Shown here: in pieces, positions 25,007 through 33,605 of the stretch
How positions within the stretch are numbered: the stretch's first letter is position 1
Layout of the letters: each line of letters opens with the position of its first letter
NCBI RefSeq assembly: GCF_027912495.1
Contig: NZ_CP115463.1
Coordinates: 2,726,001 to 2,790,000, forward strand
Direction: 5' to 3'
From: Caulobacter sp. NIBR1757
GTDB lineage: Bacteria > Pseudomonadota > Alphaproteobacteria > Caulobacterales > Caulobacteraceae
Length of the DNA stretch: 64,000 nucleotides
Made by a program: the position numbers and the translations under genes
Notes under the pieces: generated by a model
Told to the model about the DNA's origin: nothing
What the model saw: only the letters and a program-made list of their open reading frames with translations
Databases searched by the model: none

Positions 25007-26781
25007 CCGCCGGCCAGCCAGGGCACCTTGGCCTTGACGATATGCGACGGACCTAGAATCTGCGGCTCCTGATCGTACTGAAGGTACTTCAGTTGCTTGC
25101 GGGTTTCGGCGACCAGCTGGTCGAAGGTGATCCCGCCTTTGCGCGGCTTCCTGAGGATCTGGGCCAGGCTGAAGGTGAAGGCGCCCTGGCTGCTGGCGCC
25201 ATGGCGATACTCGTAGGAGAGCTGGTCCTCCCGGCAGGCCTCGATGATCAGGGGCAGGTACGGCCCCCGCGCCAGCTCCGGATCGGTTCGCTTGAGGCTG
25301 CTGTAGTCCTTCTGTCCCAGTCCGCGCAGCATCGAGGCGCGGCCCAGCCGCTCGGTGGCTGCGTTGTTTCCGAAGAACTCGGCCTCGACCGCCTTGTCCT
25401 TGGTGAAGTCGCGGTTGAGCGGCAGGAAGTCGCGCTGCACCCACATCTGGCTGCGGCTGTCCCATTTCAGTTCGCGATGCCGGATGTCGTCGGGCGGCGT
25501 GATCCCCCGGGCCCGGCGACCGCCCTCGCGGTGAATGCCACCCGACTGGCAGCAGTCGAAGAACAGCATCAGACGCGTGTCGTAGGGCAATTGGCTGTAG
25601 AGGCAGTAGATCTGGTCGTCGGTGATCGACCGTTCCGGAGTCCAGTCGAAGTCCCAGGGAACCAGGCTTTCGACATGATGGTCGGGCTCCTGATTCTCAC
25701 CATACTCCGGGATGCGGGCGCCGTGGCCGCTATAGTAGAAGACCAGCTCGTCCAGCGGATTGGCGCCCTCCAGCAGCCAGGCCATGCGATCGAGAATGCC
25801 CTGCGCCGTCGCCCGCTCGTCCAGGCACACACGGATCTCCTCGGGCTTGAAGCCGCAGTCCTGAAGCACCGAGCTCATCGTGAAGACGTCGTTGACGCAG
25901 CCTTCCAGCCGGTTTGCGGGGTCAGGATACTCGTTGATGCCGACCAGCAGCGCCTTGCGCACCGGCTTGCGGACCGGCCGCGAGGCCAGCGCCCTGGCCA
26001 TGCGCGCGGCCCCGAAGTCCTTGGCCCCGAGCGCCTGCGCCGCCATCGGCCGCCAGACGTCCGCCACGGTCGAAGGATGCCGGAAGTAGCTGGTGGCCGA
26101 ATGATCCATCACGTCCGGATCGTCGAAGGGCGTGTCGGTCTGCCGGAAATTGGCCACCCCCGGCAGCTTGATCTGGGCGGTGAAGACACCGTCGTGCTTG
26201 TTGAACAGGTGATGCCAGAATTTCACCGCCAGCGGCTGCACGCGGCCATTGGTGAGATTGCGCAGGACGAAGCGGTTGCCGATCTGCGAGCCGAAGGTGA
26301 CGTATTTGGCCTTGGCCAGGAGCGGGGCGATGTCCGGCTCCTTCGCGGCAGCGTGCGAAAAGGCGTTGTAGGTGACCATGGTGCCCAGGCTGTGGGCCAG
26401 GATGATGTCCGGCTGATGCTGGCGCACGGCGGCCAGCATCTTCGCCCGGGTCTCTTCCTGGAAGGTCTTGTTTTCGGTCCAGGCGACAACGTATCCGGCC
26501 GTCCAATGCACCTTGTCGGCGATGTCGCCCAGCCCGAAAGCCTTGGTCCTGGGGCCGGCGATGCCGCTCCAGCCGAGTTTCACGGCCGCCTTCACGACCT
26601 CTATCGCGTTGGGTTCGTACTTTTCGAAGATGTCGTCGTAGGTGACGAACTCGAAGGCCAGTTCGAGCCCCGGGATCGGCCCCATGGCGGCCTTGATCGC
26701 GGCGGGCCAGTCGGTCTCCCAGGTCGAGGTGCGATGATCGCCCAGACCATGCACGCAGAGCACCTTCAATGTCTTGACCAT
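25003..26781 (-). CDS. Alpha/beta-hydrolase fused to caspase-like (metacaspase) protease
   Basis: A 592-residue two-domain protein. Residues 1-240 look like a lipase/PGAP1-type hydrolase: HGLGDHR oxyanion loop, nucleophile S131 in IILAHSLGTMV, and a probable His in DVMDHSATSYFRH. Residues 274-590 form a C14 caspase-like domain: ALLVGINEYPD, catalytic H353 in FYYSGHGARI and C411 in LFFDCCQSGG. The linker around 250-275 is Arg/Ala-rich. ATG at 26781 has GGAGGG upstream. No signal peptide, so both activities would be cytoplasmic. Bacterial caspase-like proteins can act in programmed death or defence; here no partner gene is adjacent, so the role is open. Confidence 0.85.
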   Translation of the reverse strand: MVKTLKVLCVHGLGDHRTSTWETDWPAAIKAAMGPIPGLELAFEFVTYDDIFEKYEPNAIEVVKAAVKLGWSGIAGPRTKAFGLGDIADKVHWTAGYVVAWTENKTFQEETRAKMLAAVRQHQPDIILAHSLGTMVTYNAFSHAAAKEPDIAPLLAKAKYVTFGSQIGNRFVLRNLTNGRVQPLAVKFWHHLFNKHDGVFTAQIKLPGVANFRQTDTPFDDPDVMDHSATSYFRHPSTVADVWRPMAAQALGAKDFGAARMARALASRPVRKPVRKALLVGINEYPDPANRLEGCVNDVFTMSSVLQDCGFKPEEIRVCLDERATAQGILDRMAWLLEGANPLDELVFYYSGHGARIPEYGENQEPDHHVESLVPWDFDWTPERSITDDQIYCLYSQLPYDTRLMLFFDCCQSGGIHREGGRRARGITPPDDIRHRELKWDSRSQMWVQRDFLPLNRDFTKDKAVEAEFFGNNAATERLGRASMLRGLGQKDYSSLKRTDPELARGPYLPLIIEACREDQLSYEYRHGASSQGAFTFSLAQILRKPRKGGITFDQLVAETRKQLKYLQYDQEPQILGPSHIVKAKVPWLAGG

Positions 26782-26913
26782 GACGAACCCTCCGTTTGAG
26801 ACCAACGTTCTATCAATGAGAGAATTGCTCGGCTATCGTCCGTGACGTGCGTCACGGTCCGGCGTGCAACCAAAGCCGCCGCTCCGCGCTGTGCCCCGTA
26901 AGGAGCACCCGCG

Positions 26914-27414
26914 ATGAAGTCCCTGTTCTACGGTATCGGCGCCGCCACCCTGGCCGGCCTTTGCATCGGCGGCGTCATGCGCCCGACCATCGCCGAAGGC
27001 CGCATCGGCGGACCGCAGATCGCGCTCGGCGACAGCGGCCGGGTGGCCTACGGCGACGCCGAGGCGGCGACGACCAGCTATCCCTACGGCATTCCGGACT
27101 ATGTGATCGGCACGGACAATCTCTACCAGGCCGCCGACTACGCCGCGACCGACGAGGCCTACGTCGACACCGCCTGGCGCGACGCCGCGCCCGACCTGCC
27201 GGTCGTCGAACCGGCCAGCTACACGCCGGCCACCTACAAGACCGCCAGCTACGACGTCACCGTCCACTACCCCAGCCAGGGCGGCGGCATCCTCGCCGGC
27301 ATCTCCAACGACGAAGCCCCGGCCGACCTCGGCCCGGAAGTCTTCGAGCCGGCCGACGCGCCGGCGGATGCCATGGCTGCCTTCGAGCGTGATGAGGCCG
27401 CCCCGCAGTCATAG
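26914..27414 (+). CDS. Exported or anchored hypothetical protein
   Basis: A 166-residue protein with an N-terminal hydrophobic segment ([20 protein letters not shown]) that could be a signal peptide or anchor. The rest is acidic and rich in Ala, Tyr, Asp and Pro ([20 protein letters not shown]), probably disordered. AAGGAG precedes the ATG. It is followed 40 bp later by prmA. No family recognised. Confidence 0.7.
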   Translation: MKSLFYGIGAATLAGLCIGGVMRPTIAEGRIGGPQIALGDSGRVAYGDAEAATTSYPYGIPDYVIGTDNLYQAADYAATDEAYVDTAWRDAAPDLPVVEPASYTPATYKTASYDVTVHYPSQGGGILAGISNDEAPADLGPEVFEPADAPADAMAAFERDEAAPQS

Positions 27415-27454
27415 GTCATTGAGCGGCGGCGGTTTTCCGCTAAACCCCCGCCCC

Positions 27455-28330
27455 ATGACCGAACTTGTTGACGACGCCGTCCAGATCATCGCCCGCGGTC
27501 CCCGCAGCGCCGCCGAGACGGCCGCCGAAGCCATGGACGCCAATCCCCTGCTCGAAGGGGCCACCTACTCCATCCTCGAAGAGGACGAGGATCGCGGCAT
27601 CTGGCGCATCGACGCCTTCCCGGTCACCCGCGACGAGGCCGACGAGATCCGCAAGGTGCTGGCCGGCTGGCCCGAGCTGAAGGTCGTCACCGAAGACCTC
27701 GCCGACGCCGACTGGCTGGCCATGTCGCTGTCCGGCCTGCCGCCGGTGCGCGAGGGCCGCTTCTTCGTCTTCGGCCTGCACGACAAGGGCCTGGCGCCGC
27801 TGAGCGCGGTGCAGCTGCGCATCGAGGCCGGCGCCGCCTTCGGCACCGGTCACCACGGCACCACGGCCGGCTGCCTGCGGGTGTTCAACGATCTTCTGAA
27901 GGGCCGCCGTTTCGGCAAGGTTCTGGACGTCGGGGCCGGCACCGGCGTGCTGGCCATCGCCGCCGCCCGCACCGGATCGAAGCTGGCCGTCGGCACCGAC
28001 ATCGACAAGCCGTCCGTTCGCATCGCCGGCGAGAATGCCAAGGTCAACAAATCCAACGCCCGCTTCGTCCATGCCTCCGGCCTCAACCACCGCCGCGTCG
28101 CCGCCACCGCCCCCTATGACCTGGTGTTCGCCAACATCCTGGCTCCGCCGCTGGTCTCGCTGGCCCAAGACATCAAGGGCGCCCTGAAACCCGGCGGCAT
28201 CGCCATCCTGTCGGGCCTGCTGCGCACCCAGGAGCGCCGTGTAAAGGCCGCCTATCTGTCGCGCGGCTTCCGCCTGAAACGCCGGCTGCACCGGGACGCC
28301 TGGGCCACGCTGGTTCTGGAAAAGGGCTGA
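27455..28330 (+). CDS. prmA: Ribosomal protein L11 methyltransferase
   Basis: A 291-residue SAM-dependent enzyme that trimethylates ribosomal protein L11. The PrmA pattern is clear: [19 protein letters not shown], the SAM loop [17 protein letters not shown], the DID acidic strand end and the NILAPPL active loop. The ATG at 27455 follows a short gap after the exported protein; no strong ribosome site is seen. Confidence 0.93.
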   Translation: MTELVDDAVQIIARGPRSAAETAAEAMDANPLLEGATYSILEEDEDRGIWRIDAFPVTRDEADEIRKVLAGWPELKVVTEDLADADWLAMSLSGLPPVREGRFFVFGLHDKGLAPLSAVQLRIEAGAAFGTGHHGTTAGCLRVFNDLLKGRRFGKVLDVGAGTGVLAIAAARTGSKLAVGTDIDKPSVRIAGENAKVNKSNARFVHASGLNHRRVAATAPYDLVFANILAPPLVSLAQDIKGALKPGGIAILSGLLRTQERRVKAAYLSRGFRLKRRLHRDAWATLVLEKG

Positions 28331-28394
28331 TCCCGGAACCCGACTCACCGGGCCCCGTTGTCTCTGCATCGAGGACGACAGGAGTGAGCAGGCC

Positions 28395-28844
28395 ATGACG
28401 TATCAACCGGGCGAACCCCGCATCGTCTACGACGAAACCCCGCGCACCGTGGCCATCGAGCCGCGGCGCAACAACACCGCCGCCTGGATCGCCGCCGCTC
28501 TGGTGGCGGTCGTCGCCATCATCGCCGTCGCCTTCATGGTCGCCAGCGCCAACCGCGACGCCGCCCTCACCCAGGAAGACCTCAGCACCGTCGCCGAACA
28601 GGCCCGCGCGCAAGGGGCCCTCGAAGGCGCTCAGGCCGGCTACAATGCCGCCGCCACCCAGGCCCAATCGACCTACAACGCCGCCGCCGCCAATGCCCAA
28701 CTGGCCGCCGACCGCAGCGCCGCCGAAGCCCGCGCCGCCGCCGCCGAGACCCGCGCGGCTGCGGAACGCGCCCGCGCGGAAGCCGCCGAAGCCGCCGCCG
28801 CCCGGGACCCGGCCCCGATCGAAGAGCCGCTGCCGCTGAACTAG
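28395..28844 (+). CDS. Membrane-anchored Ala-rich coiled-coil protein
   Basis: A 149-residue protein: a short cytoplasmic N-terminus, one transmembrane helix (about 28-50, AAWIAAALVAVVAIIAVAF), and an Ala/Glu/Arg-rich tail with heptad-like AAEARAAAAETRAAAERARAE forming a likely coiled coil. It ends where the convergent carbonic-anhydrase-like gene ends, sharing bases of the stop codons. Function unknown. Confidence 0.75.
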   Translation: MTYQPGEPRIVYDETPRTVAIEPRRNNTAAWIAAALVAVVAIIAVAFMVASANRDAALTQEDLSTVAEQARAQGALEGAQAGYNAAATQAQSTYNAAAANAQLAADRSAAEARAAAAETRAAAERARAEAAEAAAARDPAPIEEPLPLN

Positions 28845-29371
28845 ACGATCTGCATCACCTTGCCGTCCAGCGCCATCAGGCCGATCTCGACCTCCATGTG
28901 CGGGTGCTTGGTCAGGATGGCGGAGCGGACGGCGTAGAGCTGGGCCACATGGCTCCTCAGCTCGGTCTCGGGGTCCTTCACGGCCGCCTCGCCGAGCACC
29001 AGCTTGTAGGCGCCGCAGTCGCGGTGATCGAGGATGATGACCCGGTGGACCTCGTGCAGCTGCACCGCCAGGTCGATGTGGGTCATGAACACGTCCTTCC
29101 AGGCCGGGAACTTGTCGTTCTGGGCCCCCAGTGAGGCGCCAGCCAGGATGACGTGGTCGTATTTGTCCCGCAGGCCGCGCGCATCCATGTAGGCGGTGAC
29201 CTCGTTGCCGAGGCGGAAGTCCATGCAGGTCAGGAGCAGCGCCTCGCAATGGCCGCCCGCGAAGGCCGCCGCCGGGGCCATGGCGGCCAGTCCCATGCCG
29301 ACCGCCCCGGCCAGGGCCGCGCGGCGGGTCATCACGGGCCAGCGGCCCAGGCTGTTGCAGTCGCAGGTCAT
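28841..29371 (-). CDS. Exported beta-carbonic-anhydrase-like protein
   Basis: A 176-residue protein with zinc-site motifs of beta-carbonic anhydrases: C49-x-D51-x-R53 (LLTCMDFRL) and H116-x2-C119 (DHRDCGAY). A TRRAALAGAVGMGLAAM segment looks like a Tat signal peptide with a variant twin-arginine motif, so it is probably periplasmic. The ATG at 29371 has GGGGGA five bases upstream; ATG at 29332 would give a tighter Tat signal. It is shorter than typical enzymes, so activity is likely but not certain. Confidence 0.75.
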   Translation of the reverse strand: MTCDCNSLGRWPVMTRRAALAGAVGMGLAAMAPAAAFAGGHCEALLLTCMDFRLGNEVTAYMDARGLRDKYDHVILAGASLGAQNDKFPAWKDVFMTHIDLAVQLHEVHRVIILDHRDCGAYKLVLGEAAVKDPETELRSHVAQLYAVRSAILTKHPHMEVEIGLMALDGKVMQIV

Positions 29372-29491
29372 TTAGTCCCCCGTTATCTGAGGCGGCCAAA
29401 ATCGCCGGTCTTGGTTAGCGCGCCGTTAGTCGGGCATGCGACAAAAGGAAACGGGTTTGCACGGCTCCGCCCACGGGCCTAAATCCAGTCC

Positions 29492-31291
29492 ATGCGCCAG
29501 ACCTTCGATGAATCCACCGACCCGTCCTTCGGCTCGAAACACGTCCCCCTGATCCGCGCCGCCATGGCCCGGCAAGGCCTCGACGGCCTGCTGGTCCCGC
29601 ATGAGGACGAGCACCAGAACGAATACCTGCCCGCCGCCAACGACCGTCTGGCCTGGGCCACCGGCTTCACCGGCTCGGCCGGGGCGGCGGTGATCATGCA
29701 GGACAAGGCCGCCGTCTTCGTCGATGGCCGCTACACCCTGCAGGTCCGCGAACAGGTCGATCAGGCCCTGTTCGAGATCCGCGACCTGGTCGAGGGCGGC
29801 GTCCCTGCCTATGTCGAGCTGCAGAAGGGTTCGGTGATCGGCTACGACCCGCGCCTGCACAGCCCCGACGCCCTCGCCGGCCTCAAGCGCGCCGCCGACA
29901 AGGCCGGCGCGACCCTCAAGCCCGTCGCCCCCAACCCGCTCGACAGCGCCTGGGGCGCCGAGCGCCCGGCCCAGCCGAAGGCCAAGGTCGTGCCGCAGCC
30001 GATCGAGTACGCCGGCGAGGACAGCGCCGCCAAACGCGCCCGCATCGGCGAGTCCCTGAAAAAGCTCGGCGCCGACGCCGCCGTCCTGACCGCCCCAGCC
30101 TCGATCGCCTGGCTGTTCAACGTGCGCGGCGGCGATGTCATCCGCACCCCGCTGCCGCTCAGCCAGGCCATCGTTCGCGCCGACGGCACGGCCCGCCTGT
30201 TCCTCGATCCGGACAAGGTTACGACCGACCTCCCCGCCTGGCTCGGCAACCAGGTCAGCCTGGAAACGCCCGATGACCTCGAACCGGCCCTCGACGCCCT
30301 GAAGGGCCAGAAGGTGCTCGTCGATCCGGCCCAGTCCTCGGCCTGGTACTTCGACAAGCTGGGCGACGCAGTCGTTCGCGGCATGGACCCCACCACCCTG
30401 CCCCGCGCCTGCAAGAACGCCGTCGAGATCGCCGGCACCCGCGAAGCCCACCGCCGCGACGGCGCCGCGCTGACCCGCTTCCTCCACTGGATCGCCACGG
30501 AAGGGCAGATCAACCCGCCCGACGAGAAGGAGGCCGTCGCCAAACTCGAAAGTTTCCGCGAGGCCACCGGCGCCCTGCAGGACCTCAGCTTCGACACCAT
30601 CGGCGCCGCCAACGGCCACGGCGCCCTGCCCCACTACCACCCCACCGAACGCTCCAACGAGCGCGCGAAACAGGGCTCGCTCCTGCTCGTCGACAGCGGC
30701 GGCCAGTACCTGGACGGCACCACCGATGTGACCCGCACCATGGCCATCGGCGAGCCGACCGAGGAGATGAAGCGGCGCAACACCCTGGTGCTCAAGGGTC
30801 ACCTGGCCCTCGCCCGCCTGCGCTTCCCGGCCGGCACCACGGGCAGCCAGATCGACGCCTTCGCCCGCGCCGCCCTGTGGTCCGAGGGCTTCGACTACGA
30901 TCACGGAACCGGCCACGGCGTCGGCGTCTACCTCGGCGTCCACGAAGGCCCGCACCGCATCGCCAAGGCCCCCAATACCGTGGCCCTGCAGCCCGGCATG
31001 ATCGTCTCCAACGAGCCCGGCTACTACAAGAGCGGCGAATACGGCATCCGCATCGAGAACCTCGAAGTGGTCATGCCGGCCGAGGACATTCCCGGCGGCG
31101 AACGCCCGATGCACCGCTTCGAGGCCCTGACCCTGGCCCCCATCGACAAGCGCCTGGTCGTCCTCGACATGCTGACCGACGTCGAGCGCACCCAGTTCAA
31201 CAGCTACCACGCCCGGGTACTGGCGGAGATCGGCCCGCTTGTGGACGGTGAAGCCGGCGAATGGCTGAAGGACGCCTGCGCGCCGCTGTAG
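29492..31291 (+). CDS. Xaa-Pro aminopeptidase (M24B)
   Basis: A 599-residue metallopeptidase that removes N-terminal residues before proline. It has the long three-domain layout: two creatinase-like N-terminal domains and a C-terminal pita-bread domain. Metal ligands are visible in LLLVDSGGQYLDGTTDVTRT (two Asp), HGTGHGVG (His), NEPGYY (Glu) and RIENLE (Glu). No signal peptide, so cytoplasmic. Confidence 0.93.
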   Translation: MRQTFDESTDPSFGSKHVPLIRAAMARQGLDGLLVPHEDEHQNEYLPAANDRLAWATGFTGSAGAAVIMQDKAAVFVDGRYTLQVREQVDQALFEIRDLVEGGVPAYVELQKGSVIGYDPRLHSPDALAGLKRAADKAGATLKPVAPNPLDSAWGAERPAQPKAKVVPQPIEYAGEDSAAKRARIGESLKKLGADAAVLTAPASIAWLFNVRGGDVIRTPLPLSQAIVRADGTARLFLDPDKVTTDLPAWLGNQVSLETPDDLEPALDALKGQKVLVDPAQSSAWYFDKLGDAVVRGMDPTTLPRACKNAVEIAGTREAHRRDGAALTRFLHWIATEGQINPPDEKEAVAKLESFREATGALQDLSFDTIGAANGHGALPHYHPTERSNERAKQGSLLLVDSGGQYLDGTTDVTRTMAIGEPTEEMKRRNTLVLKGHLALARLRFPAGTTGSQIDAFARAALWSEGFDYDHGTGHGVGVYLGVHEGPHRIAKAPNTVALQPGMIVSNEPGYYKSGEYGIRIENLEVVMPAEDIPGGERPMHRFEALTLAPIDKRLVVLDMLTDVERTQFNSYHARVLAEIGPLVDGEAGEWLKDACAPL

Positions 31292-31300
31292 ACCACACCC

Positions 31301-31334
31301 TGTCATCCCGGACGGCCGCAGGCCGATCCGGGAC
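31301..31334. repeat. Short palindromic intergenic repeat (TGTCATCCCGG type)
   Basis: TGTCATCCCGGACGGCCGCA leads into GGCCGATCCGGGAC. The halves CCCGGA and TCCGGG plus an inner CGGCC / GGCCG pair make a hairpin. Elements beginning GTCATCCCGGA are widespread in alphaproteobacterial spacers. It lies just after the aminopeptidase stop. Confidence 0.6.
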
Positions 31335-31415
31335 CACGGAGGGACGGGGCGCGGAAGGCGGGGCGGTTGCCAGTCCCTCTCCCGCCAGACAAGCTACGTC
31401 GCATAGGGGGACGGC

Positions 31416-31994
31416 ATGATCCACAGACGCGACCTGATGCTCGGCCTCGCCGCCACCGGCCTGGCGAGCCCCGCCGTGGCTGCGGGCGGCTTCCAGCCCC
31501 TGTTCAACGGCCGCGACCTGACCGGCTGGACCCCGGTCGGCGACGCCAACTGGTCCGTCCAGGATGGCATCCTCGCCGCGGACAAGGGCGCGATGAGCTT
31601 TCTCGTCTCAGACGCCAGCTATCGAGACTTCGACCTGCGCGTCGAACTCTGGATCAGCCCGGAGGCCAACTCCGGCGTCTTCATCCGCTGTTCCGACCGC
31701 CAGACCTTCAACCCGGCCAACGCCTATGAGATCAACGTCTTCGACGCCCGACCCGACCCGACCTACGGCACCGGCGCCATCGTCGATGTGGCAAAGGTGT
31801 CGCCCATGCCCCGCGCCGCCGGCCGCTGGAGCCTGCTGGAGATCAGCGCCCGGGGCGACAGCCTCACCGTCGTGCTGAACGGCGAGAAGACCATCGATGG
31901 CGTCCGCAACGCCGCCCATGCCGAGGGCCCCATCGCCCTGCAGTATGGCTCCGGCGTCGTGAAGTTCCGCAGGGTGGAAATCCAGGTCGCATGA
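31416..31994 (+). CDS. DUF1080 (3-keto-disaccharide hydrolase-like) exported protein
   Basis: A 192-residue protein with an RR-containing Tat-like signal (HRRDLMLGLAATGLASPAVA) and a concanavalin-like DUF1080 domain: FQPLFNGRDLTGWTPVGD, FDLRVELWISPEANSGVFIR, and GPIALQYGSGVVKFRRVEI. Family members act on 3-keto sugars or bind carbohydrate. It overlaps the next gene by four bases. Confidence 0.88.
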   Translation: MIHRRDLMLGLAATGLASPAVAAGGFQPLFNGRDLTGWTPVGDANWSVQDGILAADKGAMSFLVSDASYRDFDLRVELWISPEANSGVFIRCSDRQTFNPANAYEINVFDARPDPTYGTGAIVDVAKVSPMPRAAGRWSLLEISARGDSLTVVLNGEKTIDGVRNAAHAEGPIALQYGSGVVKFRRVEIQVA

Positions 31995-32677
31995 CGGCGC
32001 TGCTGCAACCGTTCGGGCCCGGCCTCTGGCTGGCCGCCGGTCCCCAGGTCGAGGTGATCGGCTTTGCCTATCCGACGCGGATGGCCGTGATCCGCCTGGC
32101 CGATGGCGGCCTGCTGATCTGGTCGCCGGTCGCCCTCACCACCGCGCTCAGGACGGAGGTCGAGGCGCTCGGCCCGGTGACACGGCTGGTGGCGCCCAAC
32201 AGCCTTCATGACCGCTACCTCGCCGAGTGGCGCCAGGCCTTCCCGACGGCCCGGACCTATGTCGCGCCCGGCTTCGCCGCCTCGCCGGGCGATATCGAAC
32301 TGGGTGATGAGCCGCCCGCCGACTGGGCCGCCGACCTCGATCAGGTCGTCGTGCGCGGCAACCGCATCACCACCGAGGTCGTCTTCTTCCATCGGCCCAG
32401 CCGGACCGTGATCTTCACCGACCTGATCCAGCAGTTTCCGCCGGGCTGGTTCAAGGGCTGGCGCGCCCTCGTCGCCCGCCTCGACCTGATGACCGCCGCC
32501 GAACCCGCCGTCCCCCGCAAGTTCCGGACCGCCTTCACCGACCGCGCGGCCGCCCGCGCTTCGGTACGGCGCATCCTGGCCTGGCCGGCGGAGAAGGTGA
32601 TCATGGCCCACGGCCCGCCGGTCGAACGGGACGGCCAGGCCTTCCTCGCCCGCGCCTTTGCCTGGCTGAAGCCGTGA
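31991..32677 (+). CDS. DUF4336 family (metallo-beta-lactamase-like) protein
   Basis: A 228-residue protein of the DUF4336 family, related to the metallo-beta-lactamase fold (LLIWSPVALT, LVAPNSLHDRYLAEW, VIFTDLIQQFP, IMAHGPPVE). It starts inside the stop of the DUF1080 gene (ATGA), so the two are translationally coupled. The typical HxHxDH cluster is reduced, so enzymatic activity is uncertain. Confidence 0.8.
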   Translation: MTALLQPFGPGLWLAAGPQVEVIGFAYPTRMAVIRLADGGLLIWSPVALTTALRTEVEALGPVTRLVAPNSLHDRYLAEWRQAFPTARTYVAPGFAASPGDIELGDEPPADWAADLDQVVVRGNRITTEVVFFHRPSRTVIFTDLIQQFPPGWFKGWRALVARLDLMTAAEPAVPRKFRTAFTDRAAARASVRRILAWPAEKVIMAHGPPVERDGQAFLARAFAWLKP

Positions 32678-32738
32678 TGGCCGAAGACGGCCGCCGCAGA
32701 CCCTGACATTCTCACCGCATCGTTCCAGCGAGTCCCCC

Positions 32739-33605
32739 GTGCCCGCCCAATTCAGAGCCATTCCCCTGCTGGCCGTCTTTGGCCTTGTCTCGCTGGCGTC
32801 CATCCTGGCCGGCGTGGCGATCTGTTCGGCCAGCGGTGTCCCCCTCACCCTCGGCCTGCGCAACATCGCGGCCTGGGCCATCGGCGCGGTTATCGCCGCG
32901 ATCATCGCCTTCACGGCCAGGCGCACCGCCCTGCCGGTGTTCCTGTGGCTTCTGCCGGTGGGCCTGCTGGCGAGCTTCCTCAGCCCCGGCCTGGAGGGCG
33001 TCCACCGCTGGCTGGCGTTCGGCCCGGTCCAGGCCAATGTCGCGATGCTGCTGGGACCGGCCGCCGTCGTCGCCTTCGCCGCCCGCATGGATTTCTGGCC
33101 GACCGGCTCCTGGCTTGCGCTCCTCGCCGCCCTGGCCCTGACCGTCGCCCAGCCGGACGCCTCACAGGCCAGCGCCCTGGCGGCCGTCGCCGTTCTCGCC
33201 GCCTGGAGCTTCCACGCCCGCCCGCGCAGCCGCCTGATCCTCGTGGCCCTGGCCATCGGCGCCGCCGTCTGGGCCTGGCAGAGGCCCGACCCGCTCGCTC
33301 CGGTTCCGGAGGTCGAGGGTGTCATCGGCCTGGCCTTCGCCCAGTCGGTTTCCATGGGCGCCCTGGCGCTGTCCCTGATGATCCTGACGGCCGTCGCCCC
33401 GACCCTCGCCGCCACCACGTCGGCAGCCCGGTTGCCGGCCCTGTCGCTCGGGCTCTTCCTGCTGGCCTGGGCCGCCGCGCCCTTCCTCGGCGCCTTCCCG
33501 GTCCCCTTCCTCGGCATCGGCCCCAGCCCGATCGTCGGCGCCTGGCTTGGCGTCGGCCTGCTGGCGGCGCTGTTAAGGGATCAGGCCGCCGTCACCGCCG
33601 CGTAG
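32739..33605 (+). CDS. Polytopic membrane protein
   Basis: A 288-residue integral membrane protein with eight or nine hydrophobic segments. A short stretch, GVHRWLAFGPVQANVAMLLGP, resembles a loop of FtsW/RodA proteins, but the rest is too short and divergent to place there. GTG at 32739. Its 3' end overlaps the convergent peptidase gene by 25 bp, and both proteins end in the peptide AAVTAA. Function unknown. Confidence 0.75.
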   Translation: MPAQFRAIPLLAVFGLVSLASILAGVAICSASGVPLTLGLRNIAAWAIGAVIAAIIAFTARRTALPVFLWLLPVGLLASFLSPGLEGVHRWLAFGPVQANVAMLLGPAAVVAFAARMDFWPTGSWLALLAALALTVAQPDASQASALAAVAVLAAWSFHARPRSRLILVALAIGAAVWAWQRPDPLAPVPEVEGVIGLAFAQSVSMGALALSLMILTAVAPTLAATTSAARLPALSLGLFLLAWAAAPFLGAFPVPFLGIGPSPIVGAWLGVGLLAALLRDQAAVTAA

